A DNA stretch of 64,000 nucleotides from Methanoculleus chikugoensis (GTDB lineage Archaea > Halobacteriota > Methanomicrobia > Methanomicrobiales > Methanoculleaceae): contig NZ_AP019781.1 in assembly GCF_019669965.1 (NCBI RefSeq), forward strand, positions 558,001-622,000, given 5' to 3'. Each line of letters begins with the position of its first letter. Position 1 is the stretch's first letter. The translations under genes and the position numbers were made by a program. The notes under the pieces are model-generated. The model had not been told where the DNA came from. It saw nothing but the letters and a program-made list of their open reading frames with translations, and did no database searches. This document shows, in pieces, positions 1-7,872 of this stretch.

Positions 1-1
1 G

Positions 2-886
2 ATCGAGGCGATCGCCCTCGGCCACGACATCGGCCACGTGCCCTACGGCCACCTCGGGGAGACGTTCCTCGACGAGCTCTGCGTCGAACACGGGCTCGGG
101 GGGTTCCGGCACAACGTCCAGAGCGTCCGGTTCCTCGACGTCGTCGAGGACTGCGACCTCACGCTGCAGGTGCTGGACGGGATCCTCTGCCACAACGGCG
201 AGGTCCATGACCGGAGCCTCACCGTCGAGGGCGAGGCCGACTGGGACTCGTTCGCGGGGAAACTGGAGAGGATCGAGGCCGGAGGCGACGCGCTCCCCCT
301 CACCGCCGAGGGATGCGTCGTCCGGTGCGCCGACAGCGTCTCCTACCTCGGCCGCGATCTGGCGGATGCCCTCGAGGTCGAGGTTATCGGCGAGGATGAT
401 CTCGAGGACTTCCCCGAGAACTGTATGCACCTCTTCGGTATCGCCGGACACAAAAAGGAGGCATTTTCCGATATCAACCGAAAAGTGCTCGACGTCCTGA
501 TCCGCGACATCATCACCGGGAGTTACGATGCCGACTGCATGGCCTTCTCCGCCGAAACGTCGGCGTGCGTCGCGGCCTTCAAAGAGTTCAACATGCAGCA
601 CATCTACAATAACGAGAGGCTTATAAAGAACCGGAAGAAGATCCGGTTCATGTTCCGCTACCTCTTCGGCCGCACGTTAGAGGATATCGAGAACGGCCGG
701 AGGGATTCGCCGGTCTATGAAGATCTCGTCAACGCCCCGTGGGCGTCCCGTGCGTATGTCGGTGCCGCGGCGCCGGAGGAACTCGCGAGGGACTTCATCG
801 CCGGGATGACCGATCGCTACTTCGAGTGGGTCTTCCAGCAAAGCATCCTCCCGGAGAGAGTGCGGTCGAGGTACCGGGGATGGTGA
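2..886 (+). CDS. HD-domain phosphohydrolase, dGTPase-like (5' partial)
   Basis: The frame is open from the first bases, so the true start and the first part of the HD domain lie upstream; 294 residues are visible. GHDIGHVPYGHLGE matches the HD signature of the deoxyguanosine triphosphate triphosphohydrolase group, followed by HNVQS, a CHNGE segment and the later metal-ligand region CADSVSYLGRD. Members hydrolyse dNTPs or other nucleotides with bound metal in the cytosol. The substrate cannot be read from sequence; a general HD nucleotidase is the alternative. The GTG at 38 is internal to the conserved motif and is not a real start. It is followed by a separate lipoprotein gene with its own AT-rich upstream region. 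Confidence 0.85.
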   Translation: MEAIALGHDIGHVPYGHLGETFLDELCVEHGLGGFRHNVQSVRFLDVVEDCDLTLQVLDGILCHNGEVHDRSLTVEGEADWDSFAGKLERIEAGGDALPLTAEGCVVRCADSVSYLGRDLADALEVEVIGEDDLEDFPENCMHLFGIAGHKKEAFSDINRKVLDVLIRDIITGSYDADCMAFSAETSACVAAFKEFNMQHIYNNERLIKNRKKIRFMFRYLFGRTLEDIENGRRDSPVYEDLVNAPWASRAYVGAAAPEELARDFIAGMTDRYFEWVFQQSILPERVRSRYRGW

Positions 887-1012
887 ACCACCGTGGCCGG
901 CGGTTGAAGTGGGGTTTCATCTGCCCATTATCGCTGTATTTGTCTGAAATTCTGCTTAAAACCCATGAATATAACCCGATGGTTCCTACGTATTCTTATA
1001 TCGCCCTGAGCA

Positions 1013-1363
1013 ATGCATGCTATGCATAAGCGAATCCTTATTCTCGGTCTGGCTGCAGTGCTCGTCCTGACAGCCGGTTGCATGGGGCTTGGCGGTCCCA
1101 ACCCCAAGGTCGTGGAGGACTCCATGGTCACGGATATCAGCCTCTCCAAAGGGCTCGGATATGCCGTGAACGCGGTGATACAGAACGACGGGGGCGACGG
1201 CGACGTCACCGTGACGATGAAACTGATCGATGAGGAGAAGGGTTTTGTCCGGGACGAGGCATCGACAGTGATCTCCATCCCCTCAGGGGAGACAAAGAAG
1301 GTCAGCCTCACGCTGGACGGGGACATCGGCCGGGATTACGATTACAGGATTGAACTGAACTGA
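1013..1363 (+). CDS. small secreted lipoprotein, function unknown
   Basis: 116 residues. The N-terminus has basic residues, a hydrophobic stretch and a lipobox-like LTAGC ending at Cys23 from this start, so the mature protein would be lipid-anchored on the outer face of the membrane. The rest is a compact beta-rich domain with alternating polar and hydrophobic residues (VTVTMKLIDEE, VSLTLDGD), like the FxLYD or CARDB-like domains of archaeal surface lipoproteins. A second ATG nine bases downstream (1022, MHKR) is an equally good start. It is a single gene, with AT-rich sequence around 940-1000 as a likely promoter region. No specific function can be assigned. Confidence 0.7.
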   Translation: MHAMHKRILILGLAAVLVLTAGCMGLGGPNPKVVEDSMVTDISLSKGLGYAVNAVIQNDGGDGDVTVTMKLIDEEKGFVRDEASTVISIPSGETKKVSLTLDGDIGRDYDYRIELN

Positions 1364-1579
1364 TCCGCCCCGCCCGCCGCGAGGGGATCTCCCCTCCCGG
1401 CGGGAGTCTCGGGACAGCCTCGCGAACAACCCTTTTTTCGAGTTCGGCACCGCTCGCATGGTGCTGCTGGGTAGGCGTCAACGGGCATGCGGCAGGGGGA
1501 GGCGTGCGGGCCCGGCCTCGATACGTGCCTGCTGGCCCCGCCGAAACCTACATCGCGAGCGGCGTCGGATCATGAATGA

Positions 1580-2407
1580 ATGAACTCGTGCTGCCCGGCC
1601 ATCCTGGTCCACGGCTGGCGGAGCCATCCCGGTATCTGGAACCGTCTCGCTCCCGCGCTCTCGGACGCCGCGGTGCCCCTCTGGAACTTCGACCACACCG
1701 CGATGCAGGGCGCCGGAACGGAGACGATCGCCCTTGCTCTCCGGGACTACATCCACAAAAAGCGTGATGAGACCGGCTACGCCGGCCCGGTCGACATCGT
1801 CTGCCACTCCATGGGGACGTGCATCGCCCGCTACCTCCTCGAGGTTCTCGACGGCGATGCACGGGAGGAGCAGGTCCGACAGCTCGTCGGGATCGGCCCC
1901 CCGAACAACGGCTCGGCCATGGCTGAACTCTTCAACGATCCCGAGCGGGGCTCCGAAGTGATCCGGCGACTTATCGGGGTCTTCGTGCCGGAGGACTACG
2001 ACCCCGGGGAGGACACCATCGTCCAGGAATTCCGCCCCCGGAGCAGGACGATTGCGGCGCTCCGCCGTGCCGGAACCCGCGACGACATCGCCTACCGGAT
2101 CGTCCTCGGCGCGAACCTCACCGCGGACCCGGCGTTCTTCCCGGCATTCGGCGGCAGAACCTGGGAGTTAGCCCCGGACGGCGGGTGGCGGACAACATAT
2201 GCCGGCGACGGCATCGTCCCCCACTCCGACTCGCACCTCCCGGGTGCGGAGGTGGACGTCCTCCCCGCGGCCCCGGCGAACCTCGCCCGGAACCCGGAGC
2301 TCTACTGTCACACCATGCTGCCGAGAAACCCCGAGGTCGTCGCCCGCGTCAGGGACTACCTTACTCTCTCTGCAGGGCCCGCCGTGCGGACTCCGCCCAG
2401 GAGTTGA
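1580..2407 (+). CDS. alpha/beta hydrolase (lipase-like)
   Basis: 275 residues. The N-terminus ILVHGW is the oxyanion-hole HGW segment of the alpha/beta hydrolase fold; VCHSMGTC holds the nucleophile elbow (S of xHSMG), and IGPPNNGSAMAELF follows as in PGAP1-like and triacylglycerol lipases. The late DGIVPHSDSH region probably carries the acid residue, and CHTMLPRNPEV a candidate catalytic His. No signal peptide is seen, so it is likely cytosolic. Three overlapping ATGs occur at 1572, 1576 and 1580; only 1580 is in frame. Its 3' end overlaps the convergent small gene at 2361-2651 by 47 bases. Substrate unknown; esterase or lipase is the safest call. Confidence 0.82.
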   Translation: MNSCCPAILVHGWRSHPGIWNRLAPALSDAAVPLWNFDHTAMQGAGTETIALALRDYIHKKRDETGYAGPVDIVCHSMGTCIARYLLEVLDGDAREEQVRQLVGIGPPNNGSAMAELFNDPERGSEVIRRLIGVFVPEDYDPGEDTIVQEFRPRSRTIAALRRAGTRDDIAYRIVLGANLTADPAFFPAFGGRTWELAPDGGWRTTYAGDGIVPHSDSHLPGAEVDVLPAAPANLARNPELYCHTMLPRNPEVVARVRDYLTLSAGPAVRTPPRS

Positions 2408-2651
2408 TCGCCCGTTCGAGATCCTCGCCGGCCTTCCGTGCCGCCTGCTGGATATGCTCGTGTCCTTCGGGCGTCCCGAAGAGGTGCTGGCCTGTACTCA
2501 CCACGTCGTTGACCGCCTTCCTGACCGACTCCGATGCCTCCTGCATCCGCTTCTCGATGGTGGGGGTGGCCGGTGCCGGTTCCTCCTCCGGTTCGGGAGC
2601 GGGGTCGACGACCCACCGCCCCTTTTCAAAGCGACCTTCAGTCTCGCTCAT
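2361..2651 (-). CDS. small acidic helical protein, function unknown
   Basis: 96 residues, charged and without membrane segments. The N-terminal third is Pro/Glu-rich (PAPEPEEEP) and probably disordered. The rest, from about residue 32, is predicted helical with heptad-like spacing (EKRMQEASESVRKAVNDV, then AARKAGEDLERAINSWAE), suggesting a coiled coil or a helical-bundle binding protein. Its 3' end overlaps the convergent hydrolase gene. Composition is coding-like on this strand and the start (MSETEG) is clean. I do not recognise a family; function unknown. Confidence 0.6.
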   Translation of the reverse strand: MSETEGRFEKGRWVVDPAPEPEEEPAPATPTIEKRMQEASESVRKAVNDVVSTGQHLFGTPEGHEHIQQAARKAGEDLERAINSWAESARRALQRE

Positions 2652-2759
2652 ATGCGAGGGTGTAGGTCAGCCCGGGATAAAAACCTGGCTTTTCTGCACC
2701 GCCATGCCTCCCTCCGGGGGATGCGCAGGTTCATTTACCCGGGGGACTACAGGTGCGAT

Positions 2760-3329
2760 ATGGTCCGGGTTGCCGCCGTCGAGGCATGCATGCAGGCTCT
2801 CTCACCGGGCACCTGCCGGTTCCGGGTTGCACGGGCCGTTGCGTTCGTGCTCCTCTTCCTCCTGGCGGTACCGCTCCTTCTCGGTTTCGCCTTCGGCGTC
2901 TCCCCCGCGGCGGTCTTTGCCCTTATCGGTTCGACCCTTCTCCTCCAGGCGGCCGCGGCCGTCGTCGGCCTCTCGCTCGGGCTGCACCCGGTGGTCGTCC
3001 TCCTCTTCCTGACGTCGGTGGCCGCCGCCGTCCTGATTGGCATCCTCGAGGTCTGCGACCTGTTCGCAGAACGCTCCCGGACGATCCAGAGACTTTTGTC
3101 GAAGATCGATGTAAAGACCGGGAGTATCGATTACCTGAAACGCTACGGCGCCCTGATGCTCATCCCGGTCATCTGGATCCCCGGGATTGCCCTCTACGGA
3201 ACCCCCGTCGTCGCGTGGATCTTCCAGTACCCGCGGGCGATCTCCCTCCTCTGCATGCTTGCCGGATGGATGATCGCGGTCATCGTGGTCATGGCGGCGA
3301 CGATGGGGCTCGTTCGCCTGGTCTTCTAG
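2760..3329 (+). CDS. integral membrane protein, small multidrug export (PF06695)-like
   Basis: 189 residues, almost entirely hydrophobic, with about five predicted membrane helices. YGALMLIPVIWIPGIALYGTP in the C-terminal half resembles the COG2426/PF06695 'small multi-drug export' family, whose biochemical role is poorly established despite its name. The frame extends upstream without stops, but the composition becomes non-coding and overlaps the opposite-strand gene, so the ATG at 2760 is preferred; an in-frame ATG at 2721 is the alternative. It lies alone between convergent and tandem neighbours. Substrate unknown. Confidence 0.65.
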   Translation: MVRVAAVEACMQALSPGTCRFRVARAVAFVLLFLLAVPLLLGFAFGVSPAAVFALIGSTLLLQAAAAVVGLSLGLHPVVVLLFLTSVAAAVLIGILEVCDLFAERSRTIQRLLSKIDVKTGSIDYLKRYGALMLIPVIWIPGIALYGTPVVAWIFQYPRAISLLCMLAGWMIAVIVVMAATMGLVRLVF

Positions 3330-3486
3330 GTTTGTTTTGCACCAGCAGGCTGTCATCTCCCGTCCCGATCCACAGAGACGAGGCGGTCACGTTCGAGGCA
3401 TTTCATGTGCCGCGTGATCGTCGACACCGCCACCCCCGGGAGGACACCAAACACTTTTCCGGGCAGCCCGCCAGAGATCGATAGCC

Positions 3487-4278
3487 ATGAACGATGACCT
3501 GAAGGCGGCCGTCCTCGAGCGGTGCCGGAGGATGGAGATCCCGCTTGCCGGGGTCGCGAGCACGGAACGGTGGGAGAACCCCCCGTTCCAGCCCTGGATG
3601 CCGGAGGAGTTCTACCCGCAGTCGATCTTCCCCGAAGCCCGGTCGGTGATCGTCATCGGTCTCCCGGTCCACCTCCCGGTGCTCGAGACCTCCCCCTCGA
3701 TCTACTACCACGAGCTCTACAAGACCGTCAACACCCTGCTCGACCAGTACACCTACCGGCTCGCCTCATTCCTCAACGACGAGGGTTTCCCCTCGGTCTT
3801 CGTCCCCCGCGACGGCTACGGGAGCATCGAGGTGCTCCAGAAGAACCCAGTCGCCTTCTTCTCGCACCGCCACGCCGCCCTCCTCGCGGGGCTCGGGACA
3901 TTCGGCGTGAACAACACCCTCCTCACCCCGGAGTACGGGCCCCGGGTCAGGTTCGGTTCGGTCTTCACCGCCGCGGACCTCCCGCCCGACCCGCTGCTAG
4001 CGGGGGACCTCTGCACCCGGTGCATGCTCTGCGTCCGTGCCTGCCCCGTGAGCGCGCTCAATGAGGAAGATTATCCCGAGGGCCTCACCGACAAGGCGGC
4101 CTGCGCGCGAAACAGCGCCGACCTCGCCCGCCGCCACATCTCCCCCTGCGGCATCTGCATCAAGGTCTGCCCGGTGGGGGAAGACCGGCGGCATTTCGGC
4201 CGCAACGCCCCTGCAGGCGACGAGGATCCGCGCTACCGGCGCGCCGTGGAACACGTGCGGAAATACGGCGGGCTGTAA
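3487..4278 (+). CDS. epoxyqueuosine reductase (QueG)-like iron-sulfur protein
   Basis: 263 residues, cytosolic. The N-terminal 170 residues resemble the cobalamin-binding part of the QueG/reductive-dehalogenase-like superfamily (EARSVIVIGLP and the LLAGLGTFGVNNTLLTPEYGPRVRFG region). Two 4Fe-4S binding sites follow: CTRCMLCVRACP and CGICIKVCP, plus a lone Cys in KAACARN. It is shorter than bacterial QueG (about 380 residues) and lacks the C-terminal HEAT-like part. Archaea make archaeosine rather than queuosine, so the true substrate may differ. A GC-rich hairpin spanning the stop codon separates it from the convergent membrane gene. Confidence 0.8.
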   Translation: MNDDLKAAVLERCRRMEIPLAGVASTERWENPPFQPWMPEEFYPQSIFPEARSVIVIGLPVHLPVLETSPSIYYHELYKTVNTLLDQYTYRLASFLNDEGFPSVFVPRDGYGSIEVLQKNPVAFFSHRHAALLAGLGTFGVNNTLLTPEYGPRVRFGSVFTAADLPPDPLLAGDLCTRCMLCVRACPVSALNEEDYPEGLTDKAACARNSADLARRHISPCGICIKVCPVGEDRRHFGRNAPAGDEDPRYRRAVEHVRKYGGL

Positions 4279-4285
4279 GCCCGCC
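4267..4285. terminator. hairpin between convergent genes
   Basis: GGCGGGC / TGTAA / GCCCGCC forms a perfect 7-bp stem with a 5-base loop that includes the stop codon of the upstream gene. It is followed by six A on the + strand, so minus-strand transcripts meet a T-run just before the stem. It sits between two convergent 3' ends, where a bidirectional transcript end is expected. Confidence 0.4.
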
Positions 4286-4294
4286 AAAAAAGGG

Positions 4295-4993
4295 TTATTC
4301 TCTTCTCACTCTGCCCATCAACTGGTCCATTAACTCCGGCGCCCGGTCGCGCAGGCCGAGCCCGACGATGATGGCGATCGCCGCACCGATGCCGAGCCCA
4401 ACGCCCCAGGCTATCGGGACGACGAAGACGTAGATGATCGAGAGGTCGAGCAGGAGCTGCTGGAGCGCGAGGATGGCGACGACGAAGTAGAGGAACGCCC
4501 GCAGCAGCATCGCGATCAGCCCGAAGCCCTGGATACTCTGCACCTCCCCAATGTTCTGGAAGATGTCTATCAGCCAGTCGATCAGGATGATCCCGATGAC
4601 GAGGATCAGGATGAACGCGACGATGTTTGGGATGTAAGCCAGGATGGCCGCGACCGCCGCTGTCAGGGCCGGGATTTGCAGGACGCTGACCGCCGTGAGG
4701 ATTGCGATGAGGTAGATGAACCAGCGGACGATAAGGTCGAAGAGGCGGCTTATGTTCATCGTGGATCGTTCGATCTGCTGGCCGGCCGATGTCTTCCGGA
4801 GTGCGTCGTCGACACCGAACCTGTCGAGGACTTCGGCAACGACCCTCCCGAGGATGCGCCCGAGGATCCAGCCGATAATGAGGATAATGATTGCTGCAAT
4901 GAGATTCGGCAGAAATAGAATGACGTTACGGGCCAGTTCTTGAACCGGCTCAAATGGCGCCAATACCTGCGCCGCGAGGTCTCCAGTTGCCAC
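4295..4993 (-). CDS. membrane protein with conserved TM-helix repeats, MscS-related
   Basis: 232 residues with about five hydrophobic helices. The N-terminal helix with GWILGRILGRVVAEVLDRFGVDD matches the 'conserved TM helix' (PF05552) repeat found in mechanosensitive-channel-related proteins; a second copy-like segment occurs around residues 120-150. The cytosolic beta domain of true MscS is absent, so channel function is uncertain. The C-terminus ends in a charged tail (MGRVRRE). The AT-rich stretch just upstream of the start (about 5015-5035) is a plausible promoter. Confidence 0.72.
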   Translation of the reverse strand: MATGDLAAQVLAPFEPVQELARNVILFLPNLIAAIIILIIGWILGRILGRVVAEVLDRFGVDDALRKTSAGQQIERSTMNISRLFDLIVRWFIYLIAILTAVSVLQIPALTAAVAAILAYIPNIVAFILILVIGIILIDWLIDIFQNIGEVQSIQGFGLIAMLLRAFLYFVVAILALQQLLLDLSIIYVFVVPIAWGVGLGIGAAIAIIVGLGLRDRAPELMDQLMGRVRRE

Positions 4994-5145
4994 GGTATAC
5001 CACCGGGGGAAGGATATGGTAGGTACTATATAAATCTTGATGCACCTGCCGCCCTCCCGATCGCGGGGACTCTGTTGCCGGAAAGTGCGATATTCCGGCA
5101 GGAACGACCGTCCGCAGGATGCGATGGACAGCGTCCGGAGCTTGA

Positions 5146-5193
5146 GAAGCCGCAGGCTTCAAGGAACGGAGCACGAGAAACCCGAAGGGTTTC
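5146..5193. repeat. paired triloop hairpins
   Basis: Two perfect short hairpins stand 16 bases apart: GAAGCC-GCA-GGCTTC (5146-5160) and GAAACCC-GAA-GGGTTTC (5177-5193). Both have three-base G-N-A loops. They lie just downstream of the 3' end of the first RND exporter gene. The same design recurs at 25513-25557, and related hairpins occur at 29945-29961, 34905-34960 and 41303-41342. Confidence 0.6.
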
Positions 5194-5212
5194 GACGGGG
5201 TTACGGAGGGGT

Positions 5213-7471
5213 TTACTCCGGGACCCCGGCTGCCGCTACGACCCGGGAGCGGCCGCCGAAGCGGTACATCAGCGCGAGGACCGCCGGCATGACGACGATT
5301 GCGCCCACGAGCGAGAACCCGACGGTGATGACCGTCACGATCCCGAAGTTGCTGATGATGTTGAACGACGAGATGGTGAGCGCCGCGAACCCGAAGACCG
5401 TCGTCATCCCCGATGCCGTGATGGCCGTCCCGATCTTCTGAACGGCGATCTGGATGGCGTCGAGGAACTCCACGCCCCGGGCGAGTTCCTCCTCGCACCG
5501 CTCCATGATCAGGATGGTGTACTCGGACGCGACCCCGATCGTCATCGAACCGAGGACTGCCGTCAGCGGCGTGTAGTCGAGGCCGAGAAGGTACATGATC
5601 GCGCCGTTCCACCCCACGATGAAGACGATCGGGATGACCGGCGAGATGGCCGAGAACTTCCGGTAGACGAGGATCATGAACCCGAGGATGAAGGCGAACC
5701 CGAGCAGGGTCATGAATGTCTTGGAATCGGCGATGTCGTCCATGAGAGCGGCGAACATCTCCAGCTGGCCGGTGATCTTGACCGTCACGCCCGCCGGCGG
5801 ATTGCTCCACGCAACATCGCCCTGCATCCTCCCGACGAGGTCGCGTGCGACGCTCATCTCCATATCGACCGTCGAGAACTCAAGCACCGCCTCCATGTTT
5901 CCGTTGAGGTAGCGTTTCAGGGTCTCCTCCGGGATCCGGGCAGTGACGTTGTCGACCTCCCTCTCGGTCGAGGGCAGCACCCCGTCGTTGTACTCCCGGA
6001 TCAGGGTCGCAATGCTCGTCACTCCGATGATCTTGTCGTTGTGCTCCTGCTCGTAGACCCCGAACCGATCGATCCACGCGAGCGTCTCCGGGCTCCGGAC
6101 GTCGTCCGCGATCACGACGACCGGGATGGTGCTCGTCGACCCCATCGTCCGGGTGATCTTTTCGAGGGAGAGGAGGGCAGGCATGTCGCCGGGAACGAAG
6201 GTCTTCTCGTCCGAACTGATGGGAACCTTCTCGTCGAGGTAAAAACCCCCTGCCGCGACCACCGCAAAGAGCAGGATGACCGGGAGCGGATGTTTTGCGA
6301 CCGCATAAGCCAGCCGACCGAGGAACCGGTCATACCGCTCCATGATGGGTTCCCCGGTCGCCGGTTTGGTTCCAGCGACAGGGGCCTCCCTCTTCGGCCG
6401 GTAACGGGTGACGATCGCAAAGATCGGGACGATGACGAGCGCCGCAATGTAACAGGAGATGACCCCGATGGTGCAGACGATCCCGAAGTCGGCGACCATC
6501 GGCACCGGGGCGAAGAACATCGCGATGAACCCGAGCGCCGTCGCCGACATCGCGATCAGGACCGAGGGCCCCATCTGGGTGATGGTGGCCCGTATGGCCT
6601 CCGGGATCGTGCCGCGCCGGATCTCCTCGTCGAATCGGGCCTGGAACTGGATCGCGTAGTCGATCCCGATCCCGATCAGCACCGGGAACGCCCCTATCAC
6701 CACCATACTGATGGGGATACCGAATAGACCCATGAACCCGAAGGTCATGATCACCCCGACGGCCACGATCCCGACGGGGAGGAGGCTGTAGCGGACGTGG
6801 GAGAAGAGGAGCATCACCGCGAGGACCATGAGAAGCATGGCCGCAAGGATCAGCATGCCCATCTGCCCTCCCATCTCCTCCTCCATCTCTTTCGAGAACG
6901 CCGGATTTCCTGAGACCGTGACCGCGAGGCCCGGCGGGGGCTCCGATGTGCTCACGGCGGACTGGATGTTCTCGACAACCCGCATCTGGGCCTCCATGGT
7001 GAGGCCGGGCTCAAGGGCGATGACGCTGATCGTCATCAGGTCCGAGGGCAGCATCCTCTCAACCATCTCCGGCGGGGCCTGCCCGATGATCCCGTCGATC
7101 TCCGCTTTGGACGACGGCAGGGTGCCGCCGTTCGCCTGTTTCAGGAGATCGACGACGCCGGAGACCCCGGCGACGTAGCGCTCGTTCCTGAGGTCTTCCT
7201 GGATATGGTCGATATACCTGAGGACATCGGGGCTCCGGACGCTGTCCGTCTCGTAGATGAGCATGATCGCGTCGGAGCCGTAGGTCTCGGCGTAATGATC
7301 GAGGAGCGCGCCCCGGGGGGTGTTCTTATCGATGTAGGTGTCGTCGCCGGTCTGCATCGTCACCATCGAGAGCCCGAAGAGCGCCAGGACGAAGATGGCG
7401 GCGGCAACCCCGGCGACGGTCCAGGTGTGGTTGTTGATGGCGGCGGCGAGCCACTCGTAGGGGTTCTTCAT
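5213..7471 (-). CDS. RND superfamily exporter, HAE3/MMPL type (copy 1)
   Basis: 752 residues from the ATG at 7471 (MKNPYEW). Two homologous halves each have one N-terminal membrane helix, a large extracytoplasmic loop and a cluster of five helices. GIGIDYAIQFQARFDEE in the first half and GVASEYTILIMERCEEE in the second are the paired TM4 signatures of the HAE3 (archaeal/hopanoid MMPL-like) exporters; the first keeps the Asp expected for proton coupling while the second has Glu-Tyr. Substrate unknown; lipids or hydrophobic compounds are typical. It is a close paralogue of the gene at 7873-10137. The frame remains open upstream to an ATG at 7582, which would add 37 residues derived from a decayed small ORF (see 7472-7582). 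Confidence 0.88.
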   Translation of the reverse strand: MKNPYEWLAAAINNHTWTVAGVAAAIFVLALFGLSMVTMQTGDDTYIDKNTPRGALLDHYAETYGSDAIMLIYETDSVRSPDVLRYIDHIQEDLRNERYVAGVSGVVDLLKQANGGTLPSSKAEIDGIIGQAPPEMVERMLPSDLMTISVIALEPGLTMEAQMRVVENIQSAVSTSEPPPGLAVTVSGNPAFSKEMEEEMGGQMGMLILAAMLLMVLAVMLLFSHVRYSLLPVGIVAVGVIMTFGFMGLFGIPISMVVIGAFPVLIGIGIDYAIQFQARFDEEIRRGTIPEAIRATITQMGPSVLIAMSATALGFIAMFFAPVPMVADFGIVCTIGVISCYIAALVIVPIFAIVTRYRPKREAPVAGTKPATGEPIMERYDRFLGRLAYAVAKHPLPVILLFAVVAAGGFYLDEKVPISSDEKTFVPGDMPALLSLEKITRTMGSTSTIPVVVIADDVRSPETLAWIDRFGVYEQEHNDKIIGVTSIATLIREYNDGVLPSTEREVDNVTARIPEETLKRYLNGNMEAVLEFSTVDMEMSVARDLVGRMQGDVAWSNPPAGVTVKITGQLEMFAALMDDIADSKTFMTLLGFAFILGFMILVYRKFSAISPVIPIVFIVGWNGAIMYLLGLDYTPLTAVLGSMTIGVASEYTILIMERCEEELARGVEFLDAIQIAVQKIGTAITASGMTTVFGFAALTISSFNIISNFGIVTVITVGFSLVGAIVVMPAVLALMYRFGGRSRVVAAAGVPE

Positions 7472-7582
7472 GCATGTTCCTCCGGCGTCTTCTCCCCCGT
7501 GCTCCGCGATGATCGCCGGGGTCACCGCACGAGCACCCTTGTCGTCATTCTGCCGGCCGGACGCTGCGAGTTCCTTGTCCAT
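7472..7582 (-). pseudogene. deleted and frameshifted remnant of the CODH-like small ORF, in frame with exporter copy 1
   Basis: The 37 codons upstream of the exporter ATG begin MDKELAAS and continue to AVTPAIIAEHG, paralleling MDEEPATS and EVTMAIIGEYG of the intact small ORF at 10134-10361. Relative to that ORF about 40 internal codons are missing. One extra G in the GGGGG run near 7500 shifts the end: the ancestral ending (EEHA then TGA overlapping ATG) is still readable in the other frame. As a result the remnant is now in frame with the exporter and could add an N-terminal extension if translation starts at 7582. No Shine-Dalgarno motif is visible at either start. Confidence 0.55.
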
Positions 7583-7872
7583 GGGGATATGAAGGAGCGG
7601 AACTCCGGCCCGCGGGAGGAACCCACCGTGGATCCGTCTCCGGGAACGGTCCCCCAGATGGTATCTTTTGACGTACAGACCTCCAGCCTGGGGTTCGCTG
7701 GAGTCCCGGCAGGTTCCGGGGCTGCAGGTTGGTTGCGCAGCTCACGGCCCTCTTCGCTAGATATAGCTCGTTTTCAGGGTATAGTTCTTGTGGAGCCGAT
7801 GATGACGCCACCGCGCCCGGAGCACGCGTGCAAGGAGGGCGGGCGGTATTGTCCGCCGGAAAAATAAGGGTA
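7583..7872 (-). other. intergenic region upstream of exporter copy 1
   Basis: No gene is supported here. It contains a conserved leader block (7700-7775) shared with the upstream region of the second exporter, and at 7842-7857 a GGCGG-N6-CCGCC hairpin downstream of the stop codon of exporter copy 2, close to a T-rich stretch on the minus strand. That hairpin is a candidate transcript end. Confidence 0.5.
7700..7775 (-). promoter_or_regulatory. duplicated promoter/leader block, exporter copy 1
   Basis: On the minus strand a TATA-like AGCTATATC (about 7760-7768) is followed by GTGAGCTGCGCAACC and then CCCGG-AACCTG-CCGGG, a 5-bp hairpin with a 6-base loop (7705-7720). The same order and spacing occur upstream of the second exporter system at 10505-10580, where the hairpin is CCGG-ATCCTG-CCGG. 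Conservation of both TATA region and hairpin in otherwise diverged DNA suggests a promoter with a structured 5' leader. Confidence 0.5.

Noticed and set aside
2199-2759. Upstream extension of the small membrane protein
   Set aside because: Overlaps two other genes and lacks hydrophobic or conserved sequence; start at 2760 preferred.
4940-6727. 595-codon open frame on the + strand opposite the RND exporter
   Set aside because: Composition (Arg/Asp/His-rich, low complexity) is the antisense shadow of the exporter, which has clear RND motifs on the other strand.
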